Source of the DNA: Pseudosporangium ferrugineum
GTDB lineage: Bacteria; Actinomycetota; Actinomycetes; Mycobacteriales; Micromonosporaceae
Assembly (NCBI RefSeq): GCF_003002065.1
Contig: NZ_PVZG01000028.1
Coordinates: forward strand, 1 to 58,178
Length of the DNA: 58,178 bases
Direction: 5' to 3'
Shown here: in pieces, positions 16,228 to 25,554 of the stretch
Numbering within the stretch: position 1 is the stretch's first letter
How the letters are laid out: the number at the start of each line of letters is the position of its first letter
The notes under the pieces: model-generated
The model's database searches: none
Told to the model about the DNA's origin: nothing
The model's input: only the letters and a program-made list of their open reading frames with translations
Position numbers and translations under genes: made by a program

Positions 16228-17025
16228 ATGCCCACTCTGAATTCTCCGGGGGAGAGCGCCGAGCCGCACCGGCACCGGGAGATGGCGGAATCGTTCGGCG
16301 TCGACGCCGAGCTGTACGACCGGGCCCGTCCGCGCTATCCCGCCGAGCTCGTCCGCCGGGTCGTCGCCGCCAGCCCCGGACCCGACGTGCTCGACGTCGG
16401 CATCGGCACCGGCATCGTGGCCCGGCAGTTCCGGGAGGCCGGCTGCCGGGTGCTGGGCGTCGACGCCGACGCCCGGATGGCCGAGCGGGCCCGCCGCGAC
16501 GGTCTCGAGGTGGAGGTGGCCGCCTTCGAGCGGTGGGAGCCGGCCGGGCGGCGCTTCGACGCCGTGGTCGCCGGCCAGACGTGGCACTGGGTGGACCCGG
16601 TGGCGGGGGCGGAGAAGGCCGCCGCCGTGTTGCGGCCCGGCGGCCGGCTCGCCGTCTTCTGGAACGCCGCGGACCCCCCGCCAGAGGTGGCCGCCGGTCT
16701 CGCCGACGTGTATCGCGAGCTGATGCCGGAGCTGCCACCCGCGGCGGCGGGCGCGACCGGCGCGGCGGCGTACGCGGCGGGCGCCGGGCGGACGGCCGCC
16801 ACGCTGCGCGGGACCGGCCTGTTCGCCGAGCCGGAGCAGTGGCGCTTCGACTGGGAGCAGGACTACACGGCCGCGCAGTGGCTCGATCACCTGCGGACGT
16901 CCGGTGCCCTCACCCGGCTGCCGGCCGACCGGGTCCCGGCCGTGCTCGCGAAGGCCGGGGCGGCGCTGCCCGGGCGTTTCACGGTGCGCTACGCGACCGT
17001 CGTGGCCACCGCCGCGGTGTGGTGA
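16228..17025 (+). CDS. SAM-dependent class I methyltransferase
   Basis: The protein has 265 residues. The N-terminal FGVDAELYDRARPRYPAELV and motif I VLDVGIGTGIVARQFREAG (about residue 54) are typical of the UbiE/BioC-like methyltransferase group. FDAVVAGQTWHWVDPVAG and VLRPGGRLAVFWN complete the Rossmann core. No membrane segment or signal is seen. It starts leaderless at ATG 16228 beside its presumed TetR regulator. The pairing suggests methylation of a small toxic compound or metabolite sensed by that regulator; the substrate cannot be read from sequence. Confidence 0.88.
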   Translation: MPTLNSPGESAEPHRHREMAESFGVDAELYDRARPRYPAELVRRVVAASPGPDVLDVGIGTGIVARQFREAGCRVLGVDADARMAERARRDGLEVEVAAFERWEPAGRRFDAVVAGQTWHWVDPVAGAEKAAAVLRPGGRLAVFWNAADPPPEVAAGLADVYRELMPELPPAAAGATGAAAYAAGAGRTAATLRGTGLFAEPEQWRFDWEQDYTAAQWLDHLRTSGALTRLPADRVPAVLAKAGAALPGRFTVRYATVVATAAVW

Positions 17026-17122
17026 TTGTCAACAAAGCTGAGAACAATCTTGACGCCGATCGCCGCGCACCGTACACCTTGGAGCACCGTTTCCGGGCCC
17101 TGAGGCGAACCGAGGTGCATCG

Positions 17123-17836
17123 ATGACAGGTATGGCCGCGCACTACGTGGTGCGCCACGTCGATCGCGCCGATCCGGAGACCGTCGCGGCCCTGCGCGAG
17201 GCCGGCGTCGCCACCGTGCACGAGGCGGCGGGAAGGGCCGGGCTGCTCGGTCCGGAGGTCCGGCCGCGGCAGGAGGGCGCCGTGATCGCCGGCTCCGCGA
17301 TCACCGTGTCCTGCCACCCCGGCGACAACCTCATGATCCACGCGGCGGTGGAGGTGTGCCGGCCCGGCGACGTCCTGGTGGTGACCACGACCTCGCCGTC
17401 CACCGACGGCATGGTCGGCGACCTGCTGGCCACCTCGCTGCGGGCCCGCGGCGTCGCCGGCCTGGTGTGCGACGCCGGGGTGCGCGACATCGCCACGCTG
17501 CGCGAGATGGGCTTCCCGGTCTGGTCGCGTGCCGTGCACGCCCAGGGCACGGTGAAGGCGACCCCGGGCTCGGTCAACGTTCCCGTGGTGGCCGCCGGCC
17601 GGCTCGTGCGGCCCGGCGACATCGTGGTGGCCGACGACGACGGGGTGCTGGTGCTGCCGGCGTCGTCCGGGCCGGCGGTGGCCGGCGCCGCGGCCGACCG
17701 GCTGGCCGGCGAGGCCGCCAAGCGCGAGCAGTTCGCCGCCGGCACGCTCGGGCTCGACCTCTACGGGCTGCGGCCGCTGCTGGACCGCCTCGGCGTGCGG
17801 TACGTCGACCGGCTCCCCGGCGGAGACGCGGCGTGA
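17123..17836 (+). CDS. ligK: 4-carboxy-4-hydroxy-2-oxoadipate aldolase / oxaloacetate decarboxylase (RraA-like)
   Basis: The protein has 237 residues. It carries the RraA-fold class II aldolase pattern: GDNLMIHAAVEVCRPGDVLVV, then GDLLATSLRARGVAGLVCDAGVRD (with the metal/substrate G-x-L-x20-R-D) and WSRAVHAQGTVKATPGSVNV, plus VADDDGVLVLP. In 4,5-cleavage of protocatechuate or gallate this enzyme splits 4-carboxy-4-hydroxy-2-oxoadipate into pyruvate and oxaloacetate. GAGGTG 5' of ATG 17123 is the SD. Its stop overlaps the next gene's GTG, and a LigJ-like hydratase completes the operon, which supports the assignment. No ring-cleavage dioxygenase is in the window. Confidence 0.88.
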   Translation: MTGMAAHYVVRHVDRADPETVAALREAGVATVHEAAGRAGLLGPEVRPRQEGAVIAGSAITVSCHPGDNLMIHAAVEVCRPGDVLVVTTTSPSTDGMVGDLLATSLRARGVAGLVCDAGVRDIATLREMGFPVWSRAVHAQGTVKATPGSVNVPVVAAGRLVRPGDIVVADDDGVLVLPASSGPAVAGAAADRLAGEAAKREQFAAGTLGLDLYGLRPLLDRLGVRYVDRLPGGDAA

Positions 17837-18618
17837 GCCGCCCGGAGCGCGTACGGATCGCCCTGCTCGGCCTCGGCGAGGCCGGCGGGACGATCGCCCG
17901 TGACCTGGTCGCCGCCGGTGCCGACGTGCGGGGCTACGACCCCGCCGTGCTGCCGCCGCCCGGGGTGGACGCCAGGTCCGACGAGGCCGACGCCGTCCGC
18001 GACGCCGGTCTCGTCCTGAGCGTCAACAGCGGCCACGACGCGCTGCCGGCCCTGGAGAACGCGGCGCCGGCGCTCGCGCCGGGCACCGTCTGGGCCGACC
18101 TGAACACGAGCGCCCCGGCCGTCAAGGAGGCTCTGGTACGCCGCAGCGCCGGCACCGGCGTCGACGTCGTGGACGTCGCGCTGATGGCGCCCGTGCCGGG
18201 CAAGGGACTGCGCACGCCGATGCTGGTGTCGGGAGAGGCCGCCGAGCGCTACGCCGGCCTGCTCGCCGCGTACGGCGCCGACGTGACCGTGCAGCCCGGA
18301 CCGGCGGGCACGGCGATCTCCCGCAAGCTGCTGCGCAGCGTGTTCTACAAGGGCCTCGCCGCCGCGGTCGTGGAGGCGATGACGGCCGCCGAGGCCGCGG
18401 GCTGCGCCGACTGGCTGCGCGCCGACATCAGCGCCGAACTGGCCGGCTTCGACGAGCGGACCATCGACCGGCTGATCGACGGTACGCACACCCACGCCCG
18501 CCGCCGCGCCGACGAGATGACCGCGGCGAGCGAGCAACTGCTCGGGCTGGGCGTGCAGCCGCGCATCGCCGGTGCGGCACGGGACCTGCTCATCGCCCTC
18601 CGGGAGACCACTTCATGA
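17833..18618 (+). CDS. NAD(P)-dependent beta-hydroxyacid-type dehydrogenase (DUF1932-like C-terminus)
   Basis: GTG 17833 overlaps the ligK stop (GTGA) and opens a 261-residue protein. The N-terminus is a Rossmann fold (IALLGLGEAGGTIARDLVAAG, GxGxxG). VVDVALMAPVPGKGLRTPML follows, and the C-terminal helical half SRKLLRSVFYKGLAAAVVEA matches the 6-phosphogluconate / 3-hydroxyisobutyrate dehydrogenase-like superfamily with a DUF1932 C-terminus. Genes of this type often sit beside ligJ and ligK. A role in oxidising or reducing a pathway intermediate is inferred from context; it is not a close match to LigC. Its stop overlaps the next ATG (ATGA), so translation is probably coupled across all three genes. 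Confidence 0.8.
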   Translation: MSRPERVRIALLGLGEAGGTIARDLVAAGADVRGYDPAVLPPPGVDARSDEADAVRDAGLVLSVNSGHDALPALENAAPALAPGTVWADLNTSAPAVKEALVRRSAGTGVDVVDVALMAPVPGKGLRTPMLVSGEAAERYAGLLAAYGADVTVQPGPAGTAISRKLLRSVFYKGLAAAVVEAMTAAEAAGCADWLRADISAELAGFDERTIDRLIDGTHTHARRRADEMTAASEQLLGLGVQPRIAGAARDLLIALRETTS

Positions 18619-19631
18619 TCATCGACTGTCACGGGCACTACACCACCGCGCCGGCGGCGCACACCGGGTGGCGGGAGGCGCAGGTGGCGGCGTACCGGGC
18701 GGGGGAGGAGCCGCCGGCGTACCCGGACATCGGCGACGACGAGCTCCGGGAGACGGTCGAGGGCAGCCAGCTGCGCCTGATGGACGAGCGCGGCATCGAC
18801 CTCACCCTGTTCTCCCCGCGCGCCTCGGCGATGGGTCACCACGTCGGCGACGAGGCGGTCAGCGCCGCCTGGACCCGCGCCTGCAACGACCTCGTGCACC
18901 GGGTCACCCGGCTCTTCCCGGGCCGCTTCGCCGGCGTCTGCCAGCTGCCCCAGTCGCCCGGCGTCCCGATCAGCCGGTCGGTGGCGGAGCTGCGGCGCTG
19001 CGTCGAGGAGCTCGGCTTCGTCGGCTGCAACCTCAACCCCGACCCCAGCGGTGGTCACTGGACGTCGGCGCCGCTCACCGATCCGGTCTGGTTCCCCCTG
19101 TACGAGGCGATGACCGAGCTGGGCGTACCGGCGATGGTGCACGTGTCCGCGGTGACCAACCCGAACTTCCACGCCACGGGGTCGCACTACCTGAACGCCG
19201 ACACCACCGCGTTCATGCAGCTGCTGCAGTCCGACCTGTTCAGCACGTTCCCCACCCTGCGCCTGATCATCCCGCACGGCGGCGGGGCGGTGCCGTACCA
19301 CTGGGGACGCTTCCGCGGCCTGGCCGACATGCTGCACCGCCCGTCGCCGGAGACGTCGCTGATGGACAACGTCTTCTTCGACACGTGCGTCTACCACCAG
19401 CCGGGCATCAGGCTCCTGTTCGACGTGATCGGCACGGACAGCCTCCTCTTCGGCTCCGAGATGGTCGGCGCCGTACGCGGCATCGACCCGCGGACCGGCC
19501 ACCACTTCGACGACACCCGCCGCTACGTGGACGCCCTGGGCCTGCCTCCGGAGGATCTGCACAAGGTCTACGAGGCCAATGCCCGCCGGGTGTTCCCCCG
19601 CCTCGCCGCGACGGGCCCCGCGGCCGGCTGA
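18615..19631 (+). CDS. ligJ: 4-oxalomesaconate hydratase (amidohydrolase family)
   Basis: The 338 residues fit LigJ length. The opening MIIDCHGHYTTAP supplies the HxH metal site of the amidohydrolase fold. Further motifs are VGCNLNPDPSGGHWTSAPL, PAMVHVSAV, LRLIIPHGGGAVPYHWGRF (metal-site His) and LLFGSEMVG, where a classical Asp is replaced by Ser-Glu as in LigJ proteins. The enzyme hydrates 4-oxalomesaconate to the substrate of LigK, encoded two genes upstream, so the operon covers the last two steps to pyruvate plus oxaloacetate. The start overlaps the previous stop by 4 bp. Confidence 0.87.
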   Translation: MIIDCHGHYTTAPAAHTGWREAQVAAYRAGEEPPAYPDIGDDELRETVEGSQLRLMDERGIDLTLFSPRASAMGHHVGDEAVSAAWTRACNDLVHRVTRLFPGRFAGVCQLPQSPGVPISRSVAELRRCVEELGFVGCNLNPDPSGGHWTSAPLTDPVWFPLYEAMTELGVPAMVHVSAVTNPNFHATGSHYLNADTTAFMQLLQSDLFSTFPTLRLIIPHGGGAVPYHWGRFRGLADMLHRPSPETSLMDNVFFDTCVYHQPGIRLLFDVIGTDSLLFGSEMVGAVRGIDPRTGHHFDDTRRYVDALGLPPEDLHKVYEANARRVFPRLAATGPAAG

Positions 19632-19838
19632 CCGTCGATCAATTCCCGGAATTGCCTGATGCGCGGGAATGGGCATCCCGGGAAATGTCGCCGCAATGGC
19701 TCCGGTCGATCGGGAAATTGTCCGGTCTCGGGCCCTCGGACCCGGTGCGTACGGCCGGCCTTCCCTGTTCCCGCGCTCCCGCCCCACCCCCCACTGGAAT
19801 AAGTCGTCGCTCGGTGCGACGAGGGGGAGGGGATCGGA
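19632..19838. other. Intergenic region with inverted repeats and a 5' hairpin before the multicopper oxidase
   Basis: CAATTCC-C-GGAATTG (19640-19654) is a perfect 7+1+7 palindrome just after ligJ, too short for a strong terminator and possibly an operator. A second imperfect repeat (CGGGA...TCCCG) follows near 19663-19680. CGTCGC-TCGGT-GCGACG (19805-19821) forms a hairpin directly upstream of the GGGGGAGGGG SD of the oxidase and could sit in its leader. No gene is seen here. Confidence 0.4.
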
Positions 19839-22800
19839 GTGAGACGGAGAACAGGTGTCCTGATAGCGGTTCTCACGCTCGTGCCCTTACGGGCGTTCAG
19901 GCTATTGATCAGAATGCGGCGGTCGCCGGTGAACGCACGGTTGCCGCCGCGGCCGCCGTCGCGGGCGGGCAGCGGCAGGCACCGAGACCGGATCCGAAAC
20001 GCAAGAAGCGGGTGACCCAGAAGCAACGCGAGGCCGCCGCGGCGCGGGCCGCCAGGGAGGGCCTGCGGCTGCCGGTGCAGGGCAGGGCGAAGATGGCCGC
20101 GGCCACCGCCACCCCGCACTACTTCGGGCCGTACCCGAACTACGCCAACAGTCCCCTGCCGACGGTGACCGGGTCGGTCGTCGACGTGGGCAACCCGCTG
20201 ACCGCCCGGCAGTTCGCCACCGACTACGCCAAGCCCCCGGGCGAGCTGGCCCCCGTGCTGGTCGTCGTGCCGCAGGCCCTGCCGCAGGGACTCGTGCAGG
20301 GCTTCAAGGTCTTCAACCAGGCGACGCCCGGTGGCTCGCCGAACCCGTCCGCCGGCAACGTGCTGCACGCGTACGTCCTGCGCCCGACCGGCACGGCCGG
20401 GCAGTACCGGGTGGTGTTCGACAGCGGCCTGCTCACCGTCCCGGCCACGAGCGATCCGGCCGGGCGGGTGGAGACGTTCGCCGTACCCCCGGTCGCGGTG
20501 CAGGCCGGTGACGTGGCCGCCTTCTACGGCCAGGGCGTACCGGTCGACACCGGCACCGGCGGCGACAAGCTGTACTACCCGTCGCCCACCGCGCCGGCGC
20601 AGGACGCCACGATCACCGTCGGCGCCGCGGGGTACCCGGAGTATCCGCAGGCCAGGACGTACTCGTTCGCGACGAGCGTGCTGGACCTGTCCGGCAACAA
20701 CGACGTCGTCAGCGGCGGCCTCCGCAAGTTCGTCGACGGCCTGCCCGGGCTGAACGCGGCCGGCGCCAACAACCTCGGCCAGTACATCCCGGTCGCGGTG
20801 CCGGACACCACCACCTACCCGGGCTCGGACTACTACGAGATCGCCGTCGTCCAGTACCGCGAGAAGCTGCACAGCGACCTTCCGGCGACGCTGCTGCGCG
20901 GCTACGTCCAGCTGTCCACCGGCGTCGTGCCCGGTGCGCACGTCGCGCTCGAGACGGCGAACGCGGACGGCACGACGACTCCGGTCACCGATGCGGCGGG
21001 CCCGGTGTACGGCGTCGACAAGGCGCACTACCTCGGCCCGTTCATCGTCGCCCAGAAGGATCGCCCGGTCCGGATCAAGTTCCGCAACCTGCTGCCCACC
21101 GGCGCGGCCGGCGACCTGTTCCTGCCGGTGGACACGACGGTGATGGGCTCCGGGATGGGCCCGCAGATGGGCGGCATGGCCGAGCCGGACCCGCAGAACC
21201 CGATGTGCGGCGAGACGCCGAAGCCGGCCGGCTGCTACACCGGGAACCGGGCCACGCTGCATCTGCACGGCGGCGTCACACCGTGGATCAGCGACGGCAC
21301 GCCGCACCAGTGGATCACCCCGGCCGGCGAGAACACGCCGTACCCCAAGGGGGTCAGCGTGAAGAACGTGCCGGACATGCCGGACCCCGGCGACGGCTCG
21401 CAGACGTTCTTCTACACCAACCAGCAGTCGGCGCGGATGATGTTCTACCACGACCACTCGTGGGGCATCACGCGGCTCAACGTGTACGCCGGTGAGGCCG
21501 CCGGGTACGTGATCTCCGACCGGGCCGAGCAGGCGCTGGTGGACGCGGGCGTGCTGCCCGGCGCCGACGCCACCCTGCCGCTGGTGATCCAGGACAAGAC
21601 CTTCGTCCCCGAGACCGCGCAACTGGCCACCGAGGACCCGACGTGGGACGCCGCTCGCTGGGGCGGCAAGGGGCAGTTGTGGGCGCCGCACGTCTACATG
21701 CCGGCGCAGAACCCGGGTGACACCTCCGGGGTGAACGCGTTCGGCCGCTGGGCGTACGGGCCGTGGTTCTGGCCGCCGACGTCCGGGGTGACGAACGGGC
21801 CGATCGCCAATCCGTACTACGACCCCGCCTGCGACGCCGACACGGCCGGATGGTGCGAGCCGCCGCTGATCCCCGGCACGCCGAACGTGTCCATGAGCAT
21901 GGAGGCGTTCAACGACACGCCGCTGGTGAACGGCACCGCGTACCCGACGGTCACGGTGGACCCGAAGTCCTACCGGTTCCGGATCCTCAACGCCGCCAAC
22001 GACCGGTTCTGGAACCTGCAGTTCTACCAGGCCGACCAGAGCGGCACGGAGGTGGCGCTCAACGCCGCCGAGGTGGCCGCGGCGCAGACCGACCCGATCG
22101 TGTTCCCCACGCCCGACCTGGCGAAGAGCCCGCAGGGGCCGACGTTCGTCCAGGTGGGCACCGAGGGCGGCTTCCTGCCGTCGCCGGTGGTCGTACCGAA
22201 CCAGCCGATCACCTGGGTGACCGACCCGACGGTGTTCAACGCCGGCAACGTCGACAAGCACGCCCTGCTGCTCGGCCCGGCCGAGCGCGCCGACACGGTC
22301 GTCGACTTCTCGCGGTTCGCGGGCAAGACGCTGATCCTCTACAACGACGCGCCGGCCGCGTTCCCGGCCCGGGACGCGCGCTACGACTACTACACCGGCG
22401 GACCGGACCTGCGGGACACCGGCGGCGCGCCGTCCACGCGGCCCGGGTACGGGCCGAACACCCGTACCGTCATGCAGATCAAGGTGGCGGACAAGGCGCC
22501 GGCCCCGGCGTACGACCTGGCCCGGCTGCAGGCCGCGTTCGCGCACCAGGCGGACGGCTCGGGCGTCTTCGAGTCCTCGCAGGACCCGATCATCGTCGGG
22601 CAGGGCGCCTACAACACGGCCTACGGCAGCACGTTCCGCAACTCCGCGCCGCGCGACGGCTTCGTCCGGATCACCGACACCAGCCTCGCCTTCAACACGT
22701 TGCAGGGTCAGGGCGCCACCCAGACCATGACCATGCCGCTGCAACCGAAGGCGATCCAGGACGAGCAGGGCGAGGCGTTCGACAAGGACTACGGACGGAT

Positions 22801-24280
22801 GAGCGGCAACCTGGGCCTGGAGACACCCAACGCGCAAGGGGGACAACAGCAGAATCTGATCCTGTACCCGTTCATCAACCCCGCCAGTGAGGTTCTCGAG
22901 GGGGTCGAGCTGCCGGCCGGCGCGCGGGTGACACCGATCGCCTCCGCCGACGACGGCACCCAGATCTGGAAGATCACCCACAACGGGGTGGACACGCACC
23001 CGATCCACTTCCACCTCTTCCACGTCCAGCTGATCAACCGGGTCGGCTGGGACGGCATCATCCGCAAGCCTGAGCCGAGCGAACTGGGCTGGAAGGACAC
23101 CCTGCGGGTCAGTCCGCTGGAGGACACCGTCGTCGCCATGCGGCCGGTCGTGCCCGCCTCGCCGTTCGGCGTCGAGGACAGCAAGCGGCCGCTGGACCCG
23201 TCCGCCCCGATCGGTTCGACCGCCGGGTTCAACAGCACCGACGCCAACGCGAACCCGATCACCCCGCCGATCACCAACCAGGTGGTCAACATGGGCTGGG
23301 AGTACGTCTGGCACTGCCACATCCTCAGCCACGAGGAGATGGACATGATGCGGCCGATCTCTGTCGGCGTCTCCCGCCGGCTGCCACCCGCACCGGTGGT
23401 GACCTGGACGCGCAACGGCGGCGTGCATCTCACGTGGGCCGACGGCACCCCGGTGACCGCGGACCTCGGCCCGACCTGGGGCAACCCGGCCGCCGAGGTG
23501 GGGTACCGGATCGAACGGGCCCCGGTGGCGGCCAACGGCAGCGTCGGCGCGTACGCGCAGATCGGTACGGCGCTGGCGAACGCGACCGGCTACGACGACA
23601 CCGCCGCCGGGTCCACGCAGCGCTACCGCTACCGCGTCACGGCGTGGAACGCGGCCGGCGACGCGCGGTCCACGGCCGTGCTCGTGGGTCCGGCCGGTGG
23701 GACCGCACCCGCCGCGCCGGGTACGCCGTCCGCGACGCTGCAGGCCGGCCCGCAGGTGAGCCTGACCTGGCGGGACAACGCCACCACGGAGACCGGCTTC
23801 GTGGTGGAGCGGGCCACCGGCACCGGCCCGTTCGTGCCGATCGCCACGCCGGACGCCCGGAACAACACGGGCAACGTCACCGTCGCCGACCCGGCGGTGC
23901 AGCCGGCCACGGCGTACCAGTACAGGGTGAAGGCGGTCAACGGCGGTGGTTCGTCCGCGTACTCCGCGGTGGTCGCGGTGACCCTGCCGGCGCTGGCCGC
24001 GGCACCCACCGGGCTGGCGGCTTCCGCGGTGCGCGGCGCCGGCGCGACCGACCGGGTCACCCTGGCCTGGACCGACAACGCCACCGACGAGACCGGCTTC
24101 GTCATCGAGCGCAGCACGAGTCCGGGCTTCGCCACGGTCACCACGGCCACGGTGGGCGCCGGCGTCACCACGTGGACGCAGGCGACCGGGCGCAACCAGA
24201 CGTATTACTACCGCGTCGCGGCCACCAACCTGGCCGGCCGGTCCGCCTGGGCGGGCCCGGCCACGGTGACCACGCCGTAG
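19839..24280 (+). CDS. Large secreted multicopper oxidase with three C-terminal FN3 domains (frameshift after signal peptide)
   Basis: GTG 19839 follows a very strong SD (GGGGGAGGGG) and starts a signal peptide (VRRRTGVLIAVLTLVP). One base is missing near 19885-19895: the mature protein continues one frame over with ALTGVQAIDQNAAVAGERT and stays open to 24280, about 1,460 residues. Copper motifs: LHLHGG (about 21259), FYHDHSWG (about 21446), HPIHFHLFHVQL (about 22998) and WHCHILSHEEMDMM (about 23309, with the T1 Cys), so all trinuclear and T1 ligands seem present. Three fibronectin type III domains (about 23390-24280, with two TETGF/DETGF repeats) follow and may bind a surface or polymer. Adding one G would restore LTLVALTGVQA. 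An in-frame GTG at 19814 exists but lacks both SD and signal peptide. It probably oxidises phenols or metals outside the cell. Confidence 0.85.
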
Positions 24281-24285
24281 CCGGC

Positions 24286-24315
24286 GGGCGCCGGACCCAC
24301 GCGGGTCCGGCGCCC
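24286..24315. terminator. Bidirectional hairpin terminator between convergent genes
   Basis: GGGCGCCGGACCC (24286-24298), loop ACGC, GGGTCCGGCGCCC (24303-24315): a perfect 13-bp GC stem only 6 bp after the multicopper oxidase stop and 6 bp before the end of the minus-strand SnoaL-like gene. It has no U-tract, as is common in actinomycetes. Confidence 0.8.
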
Positions 24316-24321
24316 GTCCGC

Positions 24322-24693
24322 TCAGCCGGCCTGCGGAGCCGGCACGAAGTGGGAGTACTCCTCGATGCGGGTGATGAGGCCGTTCTCGAAGCGGAAGTAG
24401 ACCGCCGCGTGGACCTCGCCGCGCATACCGCCGGTCGTGGCGACGTGCACCACGTGCTGCTGGAGGACCTCGTCCCGCTGGGCGAACTGGCGGATGATCT
24501 CGTACCGCAGGGATTCGATGGTGTGGATCTTGTCCGCCATGCCCTTGACGTTCTCGTCGATCGTCGAGTCGCCCTTGCCGTCGTTGTGCCAGACGGTTGC
24601 CGTGTCCGCGCACATCGCGCGTGCGGTGTCCCAGTCCGCCCGCTCGAGGCTGCGCAGATAGGCGACCGCTTGTGCCTTCGGATCCTGAGTCAC
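24322..24693 (-). CDS. SnoaL/NTF2-like nuclear-transport-factor-fold protein
   Basis: GTG 24693 gives 123 residues. Motifs of a small cone-shaped SnoaL_2 domain: AVAYLRSLERADWDTARAMC, then TVWHNDGKGDSTID, EIIRQFAQRDEVLQQHVVHV and FRFENGLITRIEEYSHF. Members are polyketide cyclases, isomerases or ligand-binding proteins; function here is open. AGGA 5' of the GTG is the SD, and the start overlaps the DUF1684 stop (GTGA), so the two are co-translated. It is the last gene of the oxidoreductase-MFS-DUF1684 operon. Confidence 0.82.
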   Translation of the reverse strand: MTQDPKAQAVAYLRSLERADWDTARAMCADTATVWHNDGKGDSTIDENVKGMADKIHTIESLRYEIIRQFAQRDEVLQQHVVHVATTGGMRGEVHAAVYFRFENGLITRIEEYSHFVPAPQAG

Positions 24694-25523
24694 GATGTCC
24701 TGCTTCCGGTGTCGTCGAGGGGGTGGTCGTAGGTCAGCGCGCGTTCGCCGGCTTCGACGCGCAGGGGCAGGTGGTTGCCGGGCGGCGCCAGCGGGCACGT
24801 GAAGACGGCCGGCGCCAGGTGGTGGTGGGACAGGGTGGCCCGGTTGAAGTCGACGATGAGCCTGCTTCCCGGCTCCCGCGGAGGCAGCCGCAGCCAGCGG
24901 CCGATGGCCGGCGTGCCGTCGCCGCTGGTGTCGTCGGTGAAGACGACCAGCCGTTGACCGGGCTGCTCCTCCAGCACGGTGAACAGGTACTCGATGCCGT
25001 CGATGATGACCGCCAGGTCCACGGGCGCCGCGATGCTGCCGGTGCTCCGCGGCGAGGTCAGCCGCTCCACCTCGACGCTGCGGCCGGCGGGGGCTGCCCG
25101 GTATTCGCCCTCGTGGACCCAGGCCGGGTCGTACGGGTAGGCGTCGATGCCGCTGAGCCCCGAGCGGGCCGGCGCCCGATCGTCGAACACGACCAGGCTG
25201 TACGCCCCACTGCCGCCGCCGGCGAAGCCGGTCCGCGGGCCGGCGAACCCGATCGGGCCGCCGGACGGCACCTCGACGGTGCCGTCCACCGCCCGATCGC
25301 CGACCCGCACCCCGTCGGCGGCCGTGGCGGTCACCGTCAGGGCTCCCGAAGCGGTGGTGCCCCACTGCCCGGGTACGCCGGGGATCGCGGTGGGACCGGG
25401 ACCGCTGATCACGGCCTTGGCCACCACCTTCGCCCTGCCGTTCGGGCCGGTGAGCTCGGCCCACCGTGCCGCGCGCCACGTCTCGTACTCGGCGGGCACG
25501 TCGTTCGCCGTCGTGGTTTCCAT
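24690..25523 (-). CDS. DUF1684 domain protein
   Basis: The protein has 277 residues, starts METTTANDVPAEYETWRAAR and is soluble, with no signal peptide. Hallmarks of DUF1684: IDAYPYDPAWVHEGEYR, VVFTDDTSGDGT, GRWLRLPPREPGSRLIVDFN and the end motif HHHLAPAVFTCPLAPPGNHL with clustered His/Cys that could bind a metal. The biochemical role of the family is not established. It lies 31 bp after the MFS transporter and overlaps the SnoaL gene, so it belongs to that transcript. Confidence 0.82.
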   Translation of the reverse strand: METTTANDVPAEYETWRAARWAELTGPNGRAKVVAKAVISGPGPTAIPGVPGQWGTTASGALTVTATAADGVRVGDRAVDGTVEVPSGGPIGFAGPRTGFAGGGSGAYSLVVFDDRAPARSGLSGIDAYPYDPAWVHEGEYRAAPAGRSVEVERLTSPRSTGSIAAPVDLAVIIDGIEYLFTVLEEQPGQRLVVFTDDTSGDGTPAIGRWLRLPPREPGSRLIVDFNRATLSHHHLAPAVFTCPLAPPGNHLPLRVEAGERALTYDHPLDDTGSRTS

Positions 25524-25554
25524 GGCATTCCCTTCCGTGATGGGGGATCTCTCG

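Noticed and set aside
19568..24613. 1,681-codon minus-strand frame opposite the multicopper oxidase
   Set aside because: It has no SD or domain and is repetitive in Arg/Gly/Val/His, the signature of an antisense shadow; the plus strand has all copper motifs.
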